Positions 27,537 through 36,397 are shown, numbered from the stretch's first letter. The stretch: 64,000 nucleotides of DNA from an uncultured Acidobacteriia bacterium (GCA_903881085.1 CAIRSA010000352.1:21534-85533); one strand, 5' to 3'. Numbers and translations are program-made. The notes: generated by a model not told the origin, from the sequence alone.

Positions 27537-28292
27537 TTACCAGCTCAAAAGGTCGCGAACGCTGCTCGCCAGGCGCTTGCTGACCACGATTTCCAGCCCG
27601 TTACTCATGGTTAGCATCCAGCGCTGGCTGGTGATGGCGCTCATCTTCCGTACGTGGTCCATGTTCACCAGGGCACTGCGGTGGATGCGACGGAAGTTGC
27701 TCGCCGCCAGCCGCTCTTCAATGGCGCGCAGGGTCTGCGTCGCCAGATATTTCCGCTTGGCCGTTACGATCCACACCAACTCACCTTCGGACTGGAAGGC
27801 CAGAATCTCGTCCGCGTTCAGCAGCACGTACTCCTCGCCATCGCGGCCGACGATTTTGCGCATCCGCGCGGCTGCCGGCTCCACATGTGCCTCCTGCACT
27901 TGCACCAACTGCTCAGCGACTTTGCCCGGGTCGCCCAGAAATCGGCGAGCCCGCCCGACCGCTTCGCGCAGCCGGTCCGGGCTAATCGGTTTCAATAAAT
28001 AGTCCAGTGCTCCCGCATCCAAGGCCTGGATCGCGTACTGATCGTAGGCTGTCACGAAAATAACAATGGGGAGATGCGTCCCCTGGCGGATGCGCCTTGC
28101 TACCTCAATGCCGGAATACTCAGGCATCTGCAGGTCGAGGAAGACTACGTCGGGCTTCAGGTTCAGGATCTTGGCCAGGGCCGATGATCCGTTGTCCGCT
28201 TCGTCCAGGACGGTGACGCCTCCTGCCGCTTCCAACTCCTCCCGGAGCACTTTGCGGGCAATCGGTTCGTCGTCGACAATCAGCGCAGTCAT
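27537..28292 (-). CDS. LytTR-family response regulator
   Basis: 251 residues. Receiver domain residues 1-120 with acidic pair DD (7-8), phospho-acceptor Asp-53 (FLDLQMPEYSG), and the conserved Lys in LLKPISPDRL. Residues about 145-250 are a LytTR DNA-binding domain (MRKIVGRDGEEYVLL, FRRIHRSALVNMDHVRKM). It activates genes after phosphorylation by a LytS-type or histidine kinase; no kinase gene adjoins it, so it is an orphan here. It lies upstream of and co-directional with nothing on its 3' side except the receptor gene 100 nt away. Confidence 0.94.
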   Translation of the reverse strand: MTALIVDDEPIARKVLREELEAAGGVTVLDEADNGSSALAKILNLKPDVVFLDLQMPEYSGIEVARRIRQGTHLPIVIFVTAYDQYAIQALDAGALDYLLKPISPDRLREAVGRARRFLGDPGKVAEQLVQVQEAHVEPAAARMRKIVGRDGEEYVLLNADEILAFQSEGELVWIVTAKRKYLATQTLRAIEERLAASNFRRIHRSALVNMDHVRKMSAITSQRWMLTMSNGLEIVVSKRLASSVRDLLSW

Positions 28293-28327
28293 TCCTCTTG
28301 CATTCTAACCTGCTGAGGCATTCCGCG

Positions 28328-29272
28328 TTACTTCTCCCGCAGCGTTTTCTCGAAGTAATCAATCGTCAAGCGGAGCCCCTCGCTGAGCGGTACAGCTGGC
28401 TGCCAATCGAGTTTCGCTTTCGCAAGTGCAATATCGGGCTGCCTTTGAACGGGGTCGTCCTGAGGCAGCGGCATCCTGACAATCTCCGACCTCGAACCCG
28501 TCTGCGCAATCACCAGCTCGGCCAACTCCCGGATCGTGAATTCGACGGGATTGCCAATGTTAATGGGACCGGTCAATCCCTCCGTATTCATCAGTCTCCA
28601 GATGCCTTCGAGTAAGTCGGAAACGTAACAAAAGGAGCGTGTCTGCGTTCCTTCGCCGTAAATTGTGATAGGTTCATTGCGCAGCGCCTGCACGATAAAA
28701 TTGCTAACTACGCGGCCATCGTTTACTGACATTCTTGGGCCGTACGTGTTGAAGATGCGGACAATGCGGATGTCGACTCCGTTTTGCCGATGGTAATCCA
28801 TCATCAGGGTTTCGGAGACCCGCTTGCCTTCGTCATAGCAACTGCGAATGCCGATGGGATTGACGTGCCCCCAATAATCTTCCCGCTGAGGATGCACCTT
28901 GGGATCGCCGTAGACCTCCGAGGTGGAGGCCTGTAGAACTCGCGCTCGAACGCGCTTGGCCATCCCGAGCATATTGATGACACCGATTACACTCGTCTTG
29001 ACCGTTTTAACAGGGTTGTACTGGTAATGAACAGGCGACGCCGGGCAAGCCATATTGTAAATCTGGTCAACCTCAAGCAGGATGGGATTGACAATGTCGT
29101 GCCTAACGATCTCAAATCGCGGATTGTCGAGCAAATGAGCCACATTCGCTTTCGATCCGGTAAAGAAGTTATCGAGGCAAATCACCTCGTCTCCTCGCGC
29201 GATCAACTTGTCACAGAGGTGGCTACCCAGAAACCCGGCGCCCCCGGTTACTAATACGCGGTTTGCGTTCAT
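28328..29272 (-). CDS. uxs: UDP-glucuronate decarboxylase (UDP-xylose synthase)
   Basis: 314 residues. NAD-binding GGAGFLGSHL (10-19), catalytic Y-x3-K in SCYDEGKR, and the strongly diagnostic segments LDNFFTGSK, LQASTSEVYGDP, IFNTYGPRM and GEGTQTRSFCYV identify the UXS branch of extended SDRs. It converts UDP-glucuronate to UDP-xylose. The ATG at 29272 was chosen because MNANRVLVTGGAGF is the family N-terminus; the frame extends 31 codons further without conserved content. It is divergent from the UDP-glucose dehydrogenase gene, which makes its substrate. Confidence 0.94.
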   Translation of the reverse strand: MNANRVLVTGGAGFLGSHLCDKLIARGDEVICLDNFFTGSKANVAHLLDNPRFEIVRHDIVNPILLEVDQIYNMACPASPVHYQYNPVKTVKTSVIGVINMLGMAKRVRARVLQASTSEVYGDPKVHPQREDYWGHVNPIGIRSCYDEGKRVSETLMMDYHRQNGVDIRIVRIFNTYGPRMSVNDGRVVSNFIVQALRNEPITIYGEGTQTRSFCYVSDLLEGIWRLMNTEGLTGPINIGNPVEFTIRELAELVIAQTGSRSEIVRMPLPQDDPVQRQPDIALAKAKLDWQPAVPLSEGLRLTIDYFEKTLREK

Positions 29273-29353
29273 CGTTGTATTATTTTTGCACAAGAAGCAT
29301 AACGGCGACAAAGCTTGGAATCGTAAAAGATTCGTTTGGTTTGGCTTAAGAAT

Positions 29354-29383
29354 TTGGCTTGGCAAGGGGCCGAAAGCTATAAT
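29354..29383 (+). promoter_or_regulatory. sigma70-type promoter giving a leaderless ugd transcript
   Basis: TTGGCT (29354-29359) and TATAAT (29378-29383) are separated by 18 nt. The -10 ends 8 nt before the ATG at 29392, so transcription should start on the start codon. Confidence 0.6.
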
Positions 29384-29391
29384 GGGACTTC

Positions 29392-30774
29392 ATGAAAATC
29401 ATTGTTGCCGGAACCGGATTCGTAGGTATCACCCATGCTGCCGTTTGTTCGGAATATGGGCACGAGGTCTATGCTTACGATATCGATTCAGAAAAGATTG
29501 CAGCGTATGAATCGAAGCAGCGGGATCGCATTAACCACTATGTGAATGAAGCTGGGCTGGCCGAAATCATAGCCGAGAATATGGGCCGGTCGCTGTTTTT
29601 TGTGAACAATTTGGCGCCAGTAATCGAAGGCACGGAAGCCATCTTCCTTTGCTTGCCCACCCCACCCAAGCCGAACGGCTCCTCGGATCTAAGCTTTTAC
29701 TTCAAAGCTCTTGAGGATCTGTCGACGCTGCTGGCAAACCGGAAGGATCAACGGCGCGTTCTTCTGATCAATAAGAGTACCGTTCCGGTGGGAACGGCGC
29801 GGCAGTTGGAGCGATTCCTCCAAGATCGCGGCGTAACGAATTTCGGCATCGCATCGAATCCTGAATTCCTGCCGGAAGGCGATGCGGTCGAAAAATCGCG
29901 CCGGCCGGACCGGATCGTTGTAGGCGCGGACACCGAGGAGGATTTCGGCATCTGCCGGCGGGTCTATTCCCAGTTTGTGAACCATGTCCGCATTCAGTAC
30001 CTGGAAACGACTCCGGAAACTGCCGAATCAATCAAGTACGTAAGCAATACGCTGCTGCTCACCTACATATCCTTTTGGAATGGAGTGGGCGCTCGAATCG
30101 GGGAGACCTTCCCGAACGTCCGAATGGAGGATATGAAGCGCGGCGTAACATCCGACGGCCGGATCAGCACATGGGGCTCTTATGTTTCGAATGGGGCCGG
30201 CGGGTCCTGCTTCGGAAAAGACATTCGCTCACTGATCTATCAATTGAAGAGTCGCAGCCAATCGGCGGATCTGCTGGAATCGGTATACAGGATTAACGAA
30301 TATCAAAAGAGCTACCTGGTTGATCGCGGAGAAAGCGAGGCGGGCTTTTCCTTTAATCAGAAAACGGTGGCGCTGCTGGGCTTGTCGTTTAAGAAAAAGA
30401 CGAATGACATGCGGGATTCCTCCTCGTTGAAGGTGGTTGAAAGCCTGCTCGCCAAAGGCGTGCGGGAGATTCGCGCCTACGATCCGATGGCGATTTCAGA
30501 GGCTAGACGGTATTTTGATACGAACCTGAACCACCTGTTCGAAAGGATCAGTTATCACGACTCTGTTGTAGAGGCTCTCAAGGGGTGCGAGTGCGTGTTT
30601 GTCTCCACCGACTGGGAAGAATTCCGCGGTCTTTCGCACACGATTGAGACGCATGTCCGGCCGGGTAGCCTGATTCTCGACGGGCGCCGCATGATCCCCG
30701 ATTTTCAGCATTTGGTGAAGGCGGGGTATCACTATCTTGCCGTTGGCTCGCCACATATTGCACCTGGGGAATAA
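29392..30774 (+). CDS. ugd: UDP-glucose 6-dehydrogenase
   Basis: 460 residues. NAD-binding GTGFVG (7-12), KSTVPVGT (128-135), NPEFLPEGDAV (156-166), and catalytic Cys-273 in GGSCFGKD identify a nucleotide-sugar dehydrogenase; pairing with UXS favours UDP-glucose as substrate. Two successive NAD-dependent oxidations yield UDP-glucuronate, which the divergent UXS decarboxylates to UDP-xylose. The products feed polysaccharide or lipid glycosylation. No ribosome-binding site is needed if the message is leaderless, as the promoter implies. A GDP-mannose dehydrogenase is a less likely alternative. Confidence 0.92.
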   Translation: MKIIVAGTGFVGITHAAVCSEYGHEVYAYDIDSEKIAAYESKQRDRINHYVNEAGLAEIIAENMGRSLFFVNNLAPVIEGTEAIFLCLPTPPKPNGSSDLSFYFKALEDLSTLLANRKDQRRVLLINKSTVPVGTARQLERFLQDRGVTNFGIASNPEFLPEGDAVEKSRRPDRIVVGADTEEDFGICRRVYSQFVNHVRIQYLETTPETAESIKYVSNTLLLTYISFWNGVGARIGETFPNVRMEDMKRGVTSDGRISTWGSYVSNGAGGSCFGKDIRSLIYQLKSRSQSADLLESVYRINEYQKSYLVDRGESEAGFSFNQKTVALLGLSFKKKTNDMRDSSSLKVVESLLAKGVREIRAYDPMAISEARRYFDTNLNHLFERISYHDSVVEALKGCECVFVSTDWEEFRGLSHTIETHVRPGSLILDGRRMIPDFQHLVKAGYHYLAVGSPHIAPGE

Positions 30775-30801
30775 CGCGCGGTAATTGTACAGATGTAGGC
30801 A

Positions 30802-30900
30802 GAATGGCATTCCGCGGCCGAGTGGCACTCGGCCCTTTCCGAGCATTCGCCTGCGCTTTGACAGAGCCGAGTACCACTCGGCTGCAGATTGCCAATCTGC
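30802..30900. repeat. cluster of four REP-like hairpins
   Basis: In the 138-nt gap between ugd and the PHP gene: GAATG-g-CATTC (30802-30812), the perfect 19-bp palindrome GGCCGAGTGGCACTCGGCC (30816-30834), AGCCGAGT-acc-ACTCGGCT (30865-30883) and GCAGATT-gcc-AATCTGC (30884-30900). Such tandem palindromes are typical of extragenic REP elements and could also act as a bidirectional terminator for the convergent genes. Confidence 0.75.
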
Positions 30901-30912
30901 CCTACGGCGGCG

Positions 30913-31773
30913 CTAAGCCACCGCGGCCACTGGCGCCAACTCCCGCCCTTCGCTCAGCCGCTGCGACCATACCGAAGCAAAGCGCGCTTCATGCAGAAAG
31001 TTCACCACGGCAACCACCGGCAACCCCAGCAAAAACGGCATCAACGGCAGGGTCCACGGCTGTTCCCGCAACAGGCTCATGGCAATGCTAAATACGTCCT
31101 TGGTTACGCGCAGGCCGTCACCGGTTACTCCGTGCACTTTGCCGCGGCCTGCGCGCAGACCGTCCAGAAATTCAGTGCGCGTGGTTGCGCCGGCAACTTC
31201 CGTCCACACCGATCCGAGCGATGCCATGGCATGGGAGTCGCTGCCGCCCGTGACGCCTTTGCCGAGACTTGCCGCGAGGGCCGCTGCTGCCTGATTTGCC
31301 GACGGTATCATCGCCCCGTTGCGCGTCTCCCACAGAGGGAAATGCCGCTCGAACCAGTCGAAGTCGGCAAGCTCGCGACGTCCGGTCAAGCCGGAAAAGA
31401 TATGGTTTACGCCGAATAAGAGTTGTTGCTCGTTCAGATAGGCCAGCAACGCAGCGACATCGTTGCGGCGTCGCTGCGTTTCAAGGTGCTGGCGCTCATT
31501 CAGATCGTAAACGGAAACATGCGCCTCCGTACCGCTGGGGAGCTCAATGCTCACTTCCACGCTGGTAAAATAGTCATCGAACTGGCCGAGCTCTTCCATC
31601 GATCCGATGGAATCGTGGTCGGTGATTGTCACAAGCTTCATCCCCATGGATTTCAACTTGCGATAAACCTGCAAGGGCTGGTTGTAGCATTCCTTGCAGA
31701 AAGTTTTCGCTACTGGAACGGTGCAGTAGCCCGAGTGCGTAGTATGAACGTGCAAATCGCATCGCATACCCAC
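30913..31773 (-). CDS. PHP-domain metal-dependent phosphoesterase
   Basis: 286 residues. PHP motifs HVH (8-10), ITDHDS (about 50-55), a Glu in VSIELPSGTEAHV, H in GVNHIFS and GGSDSHAM near 200 supply the expected trinuclear metal ligands. Such proteins hydrolyse phosphoesters, for example nucleotides or sugar phosphates. A hydrophobic segment near the C-terminus (PFLLGLPVVAVVNFL) may associate with the membrane. It lies downstream of the OlsF-like acyltransferase gene in the same direction with a 47-nt gap, so the two may form an operon. Confidence 0.85.
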   Translation of the reverse strand: MGMRCDLHVHTTHSGYCTVPVAKTFCKECYNQPLQVYRKLKSMGMKLVTITDHDSIGSMEELGQFDDYFTSVEVSIELPSGTEAHVSVYDLNERQHLETQRRRNDVAALLAYLNEQQLLFGVNHIFSGLTGRRELADFDWFERHFPLWETRNGAMIPSANQAAAALAASLGKGVTGGSDSHAMASLGSVWTEVAGATTRTEFLDGLRAGRGKVHGVTGDGLRVTKDVFSIAMSLLREQPWTLPLMPFLLGLPVVAVVNFLHEARFASVWSQRLSEGRELAPVAAVA

Positions 31774-31820
31774 TATTAACGCCTTAAGCGGTTACAGTTG
31801 GATGAACGTTCAAAAAACAT

Positions 31821-33608
31821 TTATATACTATTTTGTTTGTATCCGTATCGGCGCAGCATCGCCGCGTCCGACTTGTCCAGGTCCACTACGATCAACCCAT
31901 CCAACACGTTGGAAAATTGCGCGTCCACCGTGAAATCGAGCACCACTCCGCCCATTTTGCTGTATTGGCGCAGCAACACTGGTATGCCGCGCTGGTCGCC
32001 TTCCAGATCCGACACTACATTTGAAAGTCCATCCAGCGAATCGATCATCTCTGACACGCTGTCCAGGTGATCCTTAAAATGCGGCTTCACGCGGAACGGA
32101 TTCCGCGGTTTGACGAAGCTTCGCAATGGATGATTCTTGGCTTTGCGGTGCAGGAAGTCGACAACCAGCCGCCGCGAGGCCGGCGTAAAGTCACTGCTGA
32201 TGCTCACCGCTCCAAACAGTTTGGTGTGGTCGGGCTGCATCTGCAGGTAAGCCAGTATTCCGCGCCACAACAACAAAAGAGGACCGTATTGTTTTTGGTA
32301 AGCCGGCGCTACAAATGACCGGCCCAGTTCCACCGCCGGCCCCAGCTTGTCGAAAAACTCCTGTTTGAAGTGGAACAGCGTGTTTGTATACAGACCGGAC
32401 TTGCCAAATTTCTTCAGCAGGTCAGTGGTGCGCGCCAGGCGATAGCCGCCCGCTACTTCGCTTTTCTCGCGATTCCACAGAATCAAGTGGTCGTACTTCA
32501 TGTCGAACCAGTCCAGATCCACGCGTCGGCCGGTGCCTTCTCCTACCTCGCGAAATGTGGTCTCGCGCAACCGGCCGACTTCGGTCAGCACTGCGGGAAT
32601 TTCGCGAGCCTTGGCCAAAAACACCATCAATGGTCCAGCCTGGGCCACAATGCTCGAAGGCTTCAGCGTTTCCACTTCGCTTCTCATTGTGGAAATGTCC
32701 GTGGCCGAAACCACTGCGGTCTGAAACTTTTGTGCCTTCGCCGGTTCTGGTTTTCCTCGATAGCCCAGGGCATAGGTCCTGGCGCGCAGATACTCCATTG
32801 CGCGCCCGGAATCCCCGATCGAGGCGAGTTCTTCCGGCCCGATGGGACAGCCGATGCGCATACGCACGCTGGTCCCCATCTTGTTCGCCAATTCGGCGGG
32901 CATGCGTAGGGTGCGCAGCGAAGGGTGGATCATTCCGGCAAGGTAAAAGGGCAGGGAATTGTTCCCTTCGAAATACAGCGGGACCACCGTCGCACCAGAC
33001 TTCTTCGCCAGCCGCGCCGCGCAATCATTCCACGTCTGGTCAACAATGCTGCCTTGCTTCCAGTCCCAACTGGAAACGGTGCCCGAGGGAAACATCGCCA
33101 TCAGGCCCTGCTTTTTCGTCAGCCATTGAACGGCTTCACCCAACGGGCGGATGTTTTTACGCGCGGCGTCCTTGCCGCTGAGAATGTCGACGAAGATCAT
33201 GGTTTGATGCAACTGAGGCACCATGCCCAGCAGCGCATTCGCCATTACTTTTACGTCGGGCCGCACGCGCGGCAGTTCGGCGCATAGAATCAAACCTTCC
33301 AGCAAACCAAAGGGGTGATTGGCCACCACCAGCACCGGGCCGGTCTTGGGAATACGCGCCAGATCGGCATCGGCCAGGGCATACGTAATGTTCAGCGCTT
33401 GCAGTGCAACCCTTGAAAATTCCTGTACGTCCTGCCCGGACGCACTAATCCGGTTGTAGATGCTTTCAATCCGGTCAATGGACAAAATCTTCTTGGTCAA
33501 GCCACGGGCTTTCACTGGAAGCCAGGGGGCACGGTCCCCTTCGAAAAGGATGTCGGACAGCGTTTGCGTACTATTTTGCATCATCTGCTGGCAGAGTAAC
33601 TGATTCAA
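31821..33608 (-). CDS. OlsF-like bifunctional acyltransferase (PlsC + GNAT-type)
   Basis: 595 residues. An N-terminal PlsC-type acyltransferase (about 65-290) shows the NHPFGLLEG block and FPSGTVSSWD. The C-terminal part (about 365-590; WFDMKYDHLILWNREKSEVA, GRSFVAPAYQKQYGPLLLLW) is the hemolysin/OlsB-type N-acyltransferase fold. This order is that of OlsF, which makes ornithine lipid by N- then O-acylation of ornithine. The family is known; activity here is inference. Several alternative starts lie at residues 1, 9 and 10. Ornithine lipids would fit the phosphate-limited soils Acidobacteriota inhabit. Confidence 0.83.
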   Translation of the reverse strand: MNQLLCQQMMQNSTQTLSDILFEGDRAPWLPVKARGLTKKILSIDRIESIYNRISASGQDVQEFSRVALQALNITYALADADLARIPKTGPVLVVANHPFGLLEGLILCAELPRVRPDVKVMANALLGMVPQLHQTMIFVDILSGKDAARKNIRPLGEAVQWLTKKQGLMAMFPSGTVSSWDWKQGSIVDQTWNDCAARLAKKSGATVVPLYFEGNNSLPFYLAGMIHPSLRTLRMPAELANKMGTSVRMRIGCPIGPEELASIGDSGRAMEYLRARTYALGYRGKPEPAKAQKFQTAVVSATDISTMRSEVETLKPSSIVAQAGPLMVFLAKAREIPAVLTEVGRLRETTFREVGEGTGRRVDLDWFDMKYDHLILWNREKSEVAGGYRLARTTDLLKKFGKSGLYTNTLFHFKQEFFDKLGPAVELGRSFVAPAYQKQYGPLLLLWRGILAYLQMQPDHTKLFGAVSISSDFTPASRRLVVDFLHRKAKNHPLRSFVKPRNPFRVKPHFKDHLDSVSEMIDSLDGLSNVVSDLEGDQRGIPVLLRQYSKMGGVVLDFTVDAQFSNVLDGLIVVDLDKSDAAMLRRYGYKQNSI

Positions 33609-33762
33609 GTGAATTCCCTACGACAGTTCCGTGAAAGCCGTGTTTCAATGCGGTCAAGCCTCTGAATCCAGCATTGCTTGCGGTTTATTCCCGCAAGGGT
33701 AGGATAGGCAATTGGCCTGTCCAGCGCCCATTCCAAATGCGTTACTATAGTGGTCTCAAACT

Positions 33763-34785
33763 ATGAAACTCGCCGTCGTTGGATTGGGCTTCATGGGTAG
33801 CACCCATTTGAAGGCCTACCGCAATATCCCTGGAGTGGAACTGTTCGCCGTTTCGAGCGATGATCCAGTGAAACTCACTGGAGATCTGAGCCAGATTCAA
33901 GGCAATCTCGGCGGACCCGGAGAATCCTTCGACTTCTCCAATGTCCGCAAATACAAAGACTATCATGAGGTCTGTGCAGACCCGGATGTGGAAGCCGTCG
34001 ACCTTTGCCTGCCCACCGATCTGCACGCACCCGCCGCTATCGCCGCGCTCAACACAGGCAAACACGTGCTCGTCGAAAAGCCCATGGCTATTGACGCTGC
34101 CGATTGTGATGCCATGCTCGCCGCGGCTGAAAAGTCAGGCAAGACGTTGATGGTTGCGCAGGTGCTTCGCTTCATCCCGAGCTACGTGGCGCTGCGCGAA
34201 CTGCTCCGCGGCGGCACGCTCGGCCCCGTACGGTCCGCCCTCTTCCGCCGCCGCTGCGCCGCGCCTGGGTGGAGCAAGTGGCTGGGCGATCCCAAACGTG
34301 GCGGAGGCGGCGTCTTCGATCTGTTGATCCACGATATCGACATGGTGCTGCATCTGTTCGGCCAGCCAGAAGAAGTCTCTGCCACTGGTTATGTAGACCT
34401 TTCGAACGGCATCGATCATCTGACGGCTAACCTGTATTATCCGGACATCGATGGCGCCGTAACGGTCACCGGCGGCTGGCATCATCGCAAGGCCTATCCG
34501 TTCAGCATGGAATACACAGTGGTCACGCAAAACGGAACCGTCGATTATAGCTCTGCAGGCCGCGCCACCACGTTATTCAACGCTGAAGGCGAAGAGACCT
34601 CGGTCAAGCAACCTACCCGAGACGGTTTCGAAGCCGAGCTGGACTACTTCGTATCCAGTTGCATTTCCGGCAAGCCGCCGGTTGATTGTCCGCCGCGCGA
34701 ATCCGCCGCCGCGGTTGCATTGACGCAAGCATTAGTCGATCTGAGAAAAGATAAGGGAGCGAAATCCAAATGGAAATCGGTGTAA
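33763..34785 (+). CDS. Gfo/Idh/MocA family oxidoreductase (C)
   Basis: 340 residues. GLGFMGSTH (7-15), EKP at 105-107, and GGGGVFDLLIHDIDMVLHLF in the C-terminal domain. It begins a three-gene operon with a sugar isomerase-like protein (16-nt overlap) and an SRPBCC protein. A -10-like TATAGT at 33746-33751 leaves at most a very short leader. Paired dehydrogenase and isomerase genes suggest stepwise conversion of a sugar or inositol, as in the block at 3-10 kb. Substrate unknown. Confidence 0.92.
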   Translation: MKLAVVGLGFMGSTHLKAYRNIPGVELFAVSSDDPVKLTGDLSQIQGNLGGPGESFDFSNVRKYKDYHEVCADPDVEAVDLCLPTDLHAPAAIAALNTGKHVLVEKPMAIDAADCDAMLAAAEKSGKTLMVAQVLRFIPSYVALRELLRGGTLGPVRSALFRRRCAAPGWSKWLGDPKRGGGGVFDLLIHDIDMVLHLFGQPEEVSATGYVDLSNGIDHLTANLYYPDIDGAVTVTGGWHHRKAYPFSMEYTVVTQNGTVDYSSAGRATTLFNAEGEETSVKQPTRDGFEAELDYFVSSCISGKPPVDCPPRESAAAVALTQALVDLRKDKGAKSKWKSV

Positions 34786-35579
34786 TGATGTGGGCCGGCC
34801 GCGACAGCGTGGCCGAAATGAAGTCTCTTGGCGCGGTCTGCGGCCAGCTTGGAATCGGAGGCGACTACGACCTCAGCGGCGCAGCCGAGACATGGAAGAA
34901 GGAGCTGGACGATCACAATTTCCCGATCGTTACGGTATTCTGCGCCTATAACGGCGAAAACTATGCGGACATCCCCACTGTGCAGCGCACCGTTGGTTTC
35001 ATCCCGCCTGCCACTCGTGCGGAACGCGAGGCGCGCACTATCGAAGTCAGCGATTTCGCAGGCAAGCTCGGCGTCGCCAGCGTCGCCTGCCATATCGGTT
35101 TCGTGCCTGAAGACATGACCGACCCCGACTACATCGCCGTGCGCGAAATGGTTCGCCGCATCTGCGACCATGCCGCAAAATACGGCCAGAGCTTCGTGCT
35201 CGAAACCGGCCAGGAACCGGCCGAGACCCTGCTCCACTTCTTCAAGGATGTGGACCGCGCAAACCTCGGCATCAACTTCGACCCGGCCAACATGATTCTC
35301 TACGGCACGGGCGATCCCATCGAAGCGCTGATGGTTTTGGGCAAGCATGTCCTCTCTGTTCACGCCAAGGATGGCGACTGGCCTTCGAAAGATGTGCCCG
35401 GCTCGCTCGGCACCGAACGTCCGCTGGGACAGGGCTCGGTTGGCATGGATCGTTTTGTTGCTACGTTACGCGAGATCGGCTTCGCTGGTTCGCTCAATAT
35501 TGAGCGCGAAGTGGAAAGCCAGACGCAGCGCATCGCCGACATGAAGATGGGTGCGGAACTTCTCAGCAAATTGATATGA
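34770..35579 (+). CDS. sugar phosphate isomerase/epimerase (TIM barrel)
   Basis: 269 residues, cytoplasmic (no signal), unlike the exported relative at 3.3 kb. Metal and substrate motifs include VACHIGFVPED, VLETGQEPA, GINFDPANMILYG, VLSVHAKDGDW and LNIEREVE, the set expected of the AP-endonuclease-2/xylose-isomerase-like superfamily. The start is backed by AAGGGAG upstream, within the end of the dehydrogenase gene (16-nt overlap). It probably isomerises or epimerises the keto-product of its neighbour. Confidence 0.9.
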   Translation: MEIGVMMWAGRDSVAEMKSLGAVCGQLGIGGDYDLSGAAETWKKELDDHNFPIVTVFCAYNGENYADIPTVQRTVGFIPPATRAEREARTIEVSDFAGKLGVASVACHIGFVPEDMTDPDYIAVREMVRRICDHAAKYGQSFVLETGQEPAETLLHFFKDVDRANLGINFDPANMILYGTGDPIEALMVLGKHVLSVHAKDGDWPSKDVPGSLGTERPLGQGSVGMDRFVATLREIGFAGSLNIEREVESQTQRIADMKMGAELLSKLI

Positions 35580-36064
35580 TCTGGCTGCTCGCAGGCCTGA
35601 CGGCCGTGATCGCGGCCGTCGCTATCGTCGCGCTGGTCGGCATGCAACTGCCGCCCCAGCACGTCGTCTCGCGCGCGCGCCGGTATCCGGTTTCGATCGA
35701 TGCGGTGTGGGATGTCGTCAGCGATGTGTTGGGGGCGGCTGCCTGGCGGACGGATCTGAAGGCGGTGGAGCCGGTGGATTTGGACCACTGGCGTGAAGTG
35801 AGTACACGCGGCCGGTCGATTCTTTATGAGCGAGTCGAGGCGCATGCCCCGGCTCGCCTGATTGTCCGCATCGCCGATCCCGATCTGCCGTTTTCGGGCT
35901 CCTGGACGTTCGAAATCAGTGAAGATGGATCGGACGCCGCCTGGCTCACCATCAGCGAAAAAGGCACAGTTCGCAACCCTGTCTTTCGCTTTCTCTCACG
36001 CTACCTGTTCTCGCAAACCAAATCGCTCGACACCTACCTCGACTCGCTGGAAAAAAGGCTTTGA
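35576..36064 (+). CDS. membrane-anchored SRPBCC-family protein
   Basis: 162 residues. An N-terminal membrane segment (residues 2-23) is followed by a START/Bet v1-like fold (about 34-160; YPVSIDAVWDVVSDV, LIVRIADPDLPFSGSWTFEI). These proteins bind hydrophobic ligands in a central cavity. It overlaps the isomerase gene by ATGA, so it is co-translated, but it has no obvious metabolic link to the sugar enzymes. Specific ligand unknown. Confidence 0.85.
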   Translation: MIWLLAGLTAVIAAVAIVALVGMQLPPQHVVSRARRYPVSIDAVWDVVSDVLGAAAWRTDLKAVEPVDLDHWREVSTRGRSILYERVEAHAPARLIVRIADPDLPFSGSWTFEISEDGSDAAWLTISEKGTVRNPVFRFLSRYLFSQTKSLDTYLDSLEKRL

Positions 36065-36079
36065 AAATTAGAATTCGCA

Positions 36080-36146
36080 CAGGCGAATCGCCTACGCCAC
36101 CCACGGAAGCGCCGTGTTTTCAAGGGTGGGGCGGGCGATTCGCCTG
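36080..36146. repeat. REPIN-like nested inverted repeat
   Basis: CAGGCGAATCGCC (36080-36092) and its exact reverse complement (36134-36146) enclose a second stem CCACCC/GGGTGG and a third CACGG-aagcg-CCGTG (36102-36116). Each outer arm is itself largely palindromic. This is the layout of paired REP sequences (REPIN). It lies just after the SRPBCC gene and may terminate transcription from both sides. Confidence 0.7.
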
Positions 36147-36220
36147 CCCTATTTTCGGTTGAACCGATAATTTCGTACCTTTGAATTGCGTGGTGGTGCG
36201 AAAACCACAAACCTATAAGT

Positions 36221-36346
36221 TTATAGGGCGCTTTGGTTGTGGTTTTGGTGCATGCCGCCGGCCTTCACCGCGCTCTTCACTGCGATCCCGCACTGATTGT
36301 GGTTGTACGCAACGCTGCCAGCCTTAACTTTGCTAGTGATTTTCAT
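36221..36346 (-). CDS. small repeat peptide P1 (KAGG/NHNQ family)
   Basis: 41 residues from ATG at 36346, supported by AAAGGA 7 nt upstream; the frame can extend to GTG at 36397 (58 residues), directly after a TAA. The peptide holds one and three-quarter copies of a 20-residue unit: VKAGSVAYNHNQCGIAVKSA then VKAGGMHQNHNQSAL. The paralogue P2 at 37324-37509 has the same unit, the same possible N-terminal extension KAEIKPP, and the same upstream block. No family is recognised. It is divergent from the ECF sigma gene. It might be a multicore peptide precursor, a small structural repeat protein or a kinase substrate; none is shown. Confidence 0.72.
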   Translation of the reverse strand: MKITSKVKAGSVAYNHNQCGIAVKSAVKAGGMHQNHNQSAL

Positions 36347-36397
36347 AATTTTGTCCTTTCCCTTTTTCATTTTCGGCGGCTTAATTTCCGCCTTCAC

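Noticed and set aside
30913..33608. Prophage or genomic island between ugd and the dehydrogenase operon
   Set aside because: No integrase, phage structural gene or att-like repeats; the genes are ordinary chromosomal enzymes.
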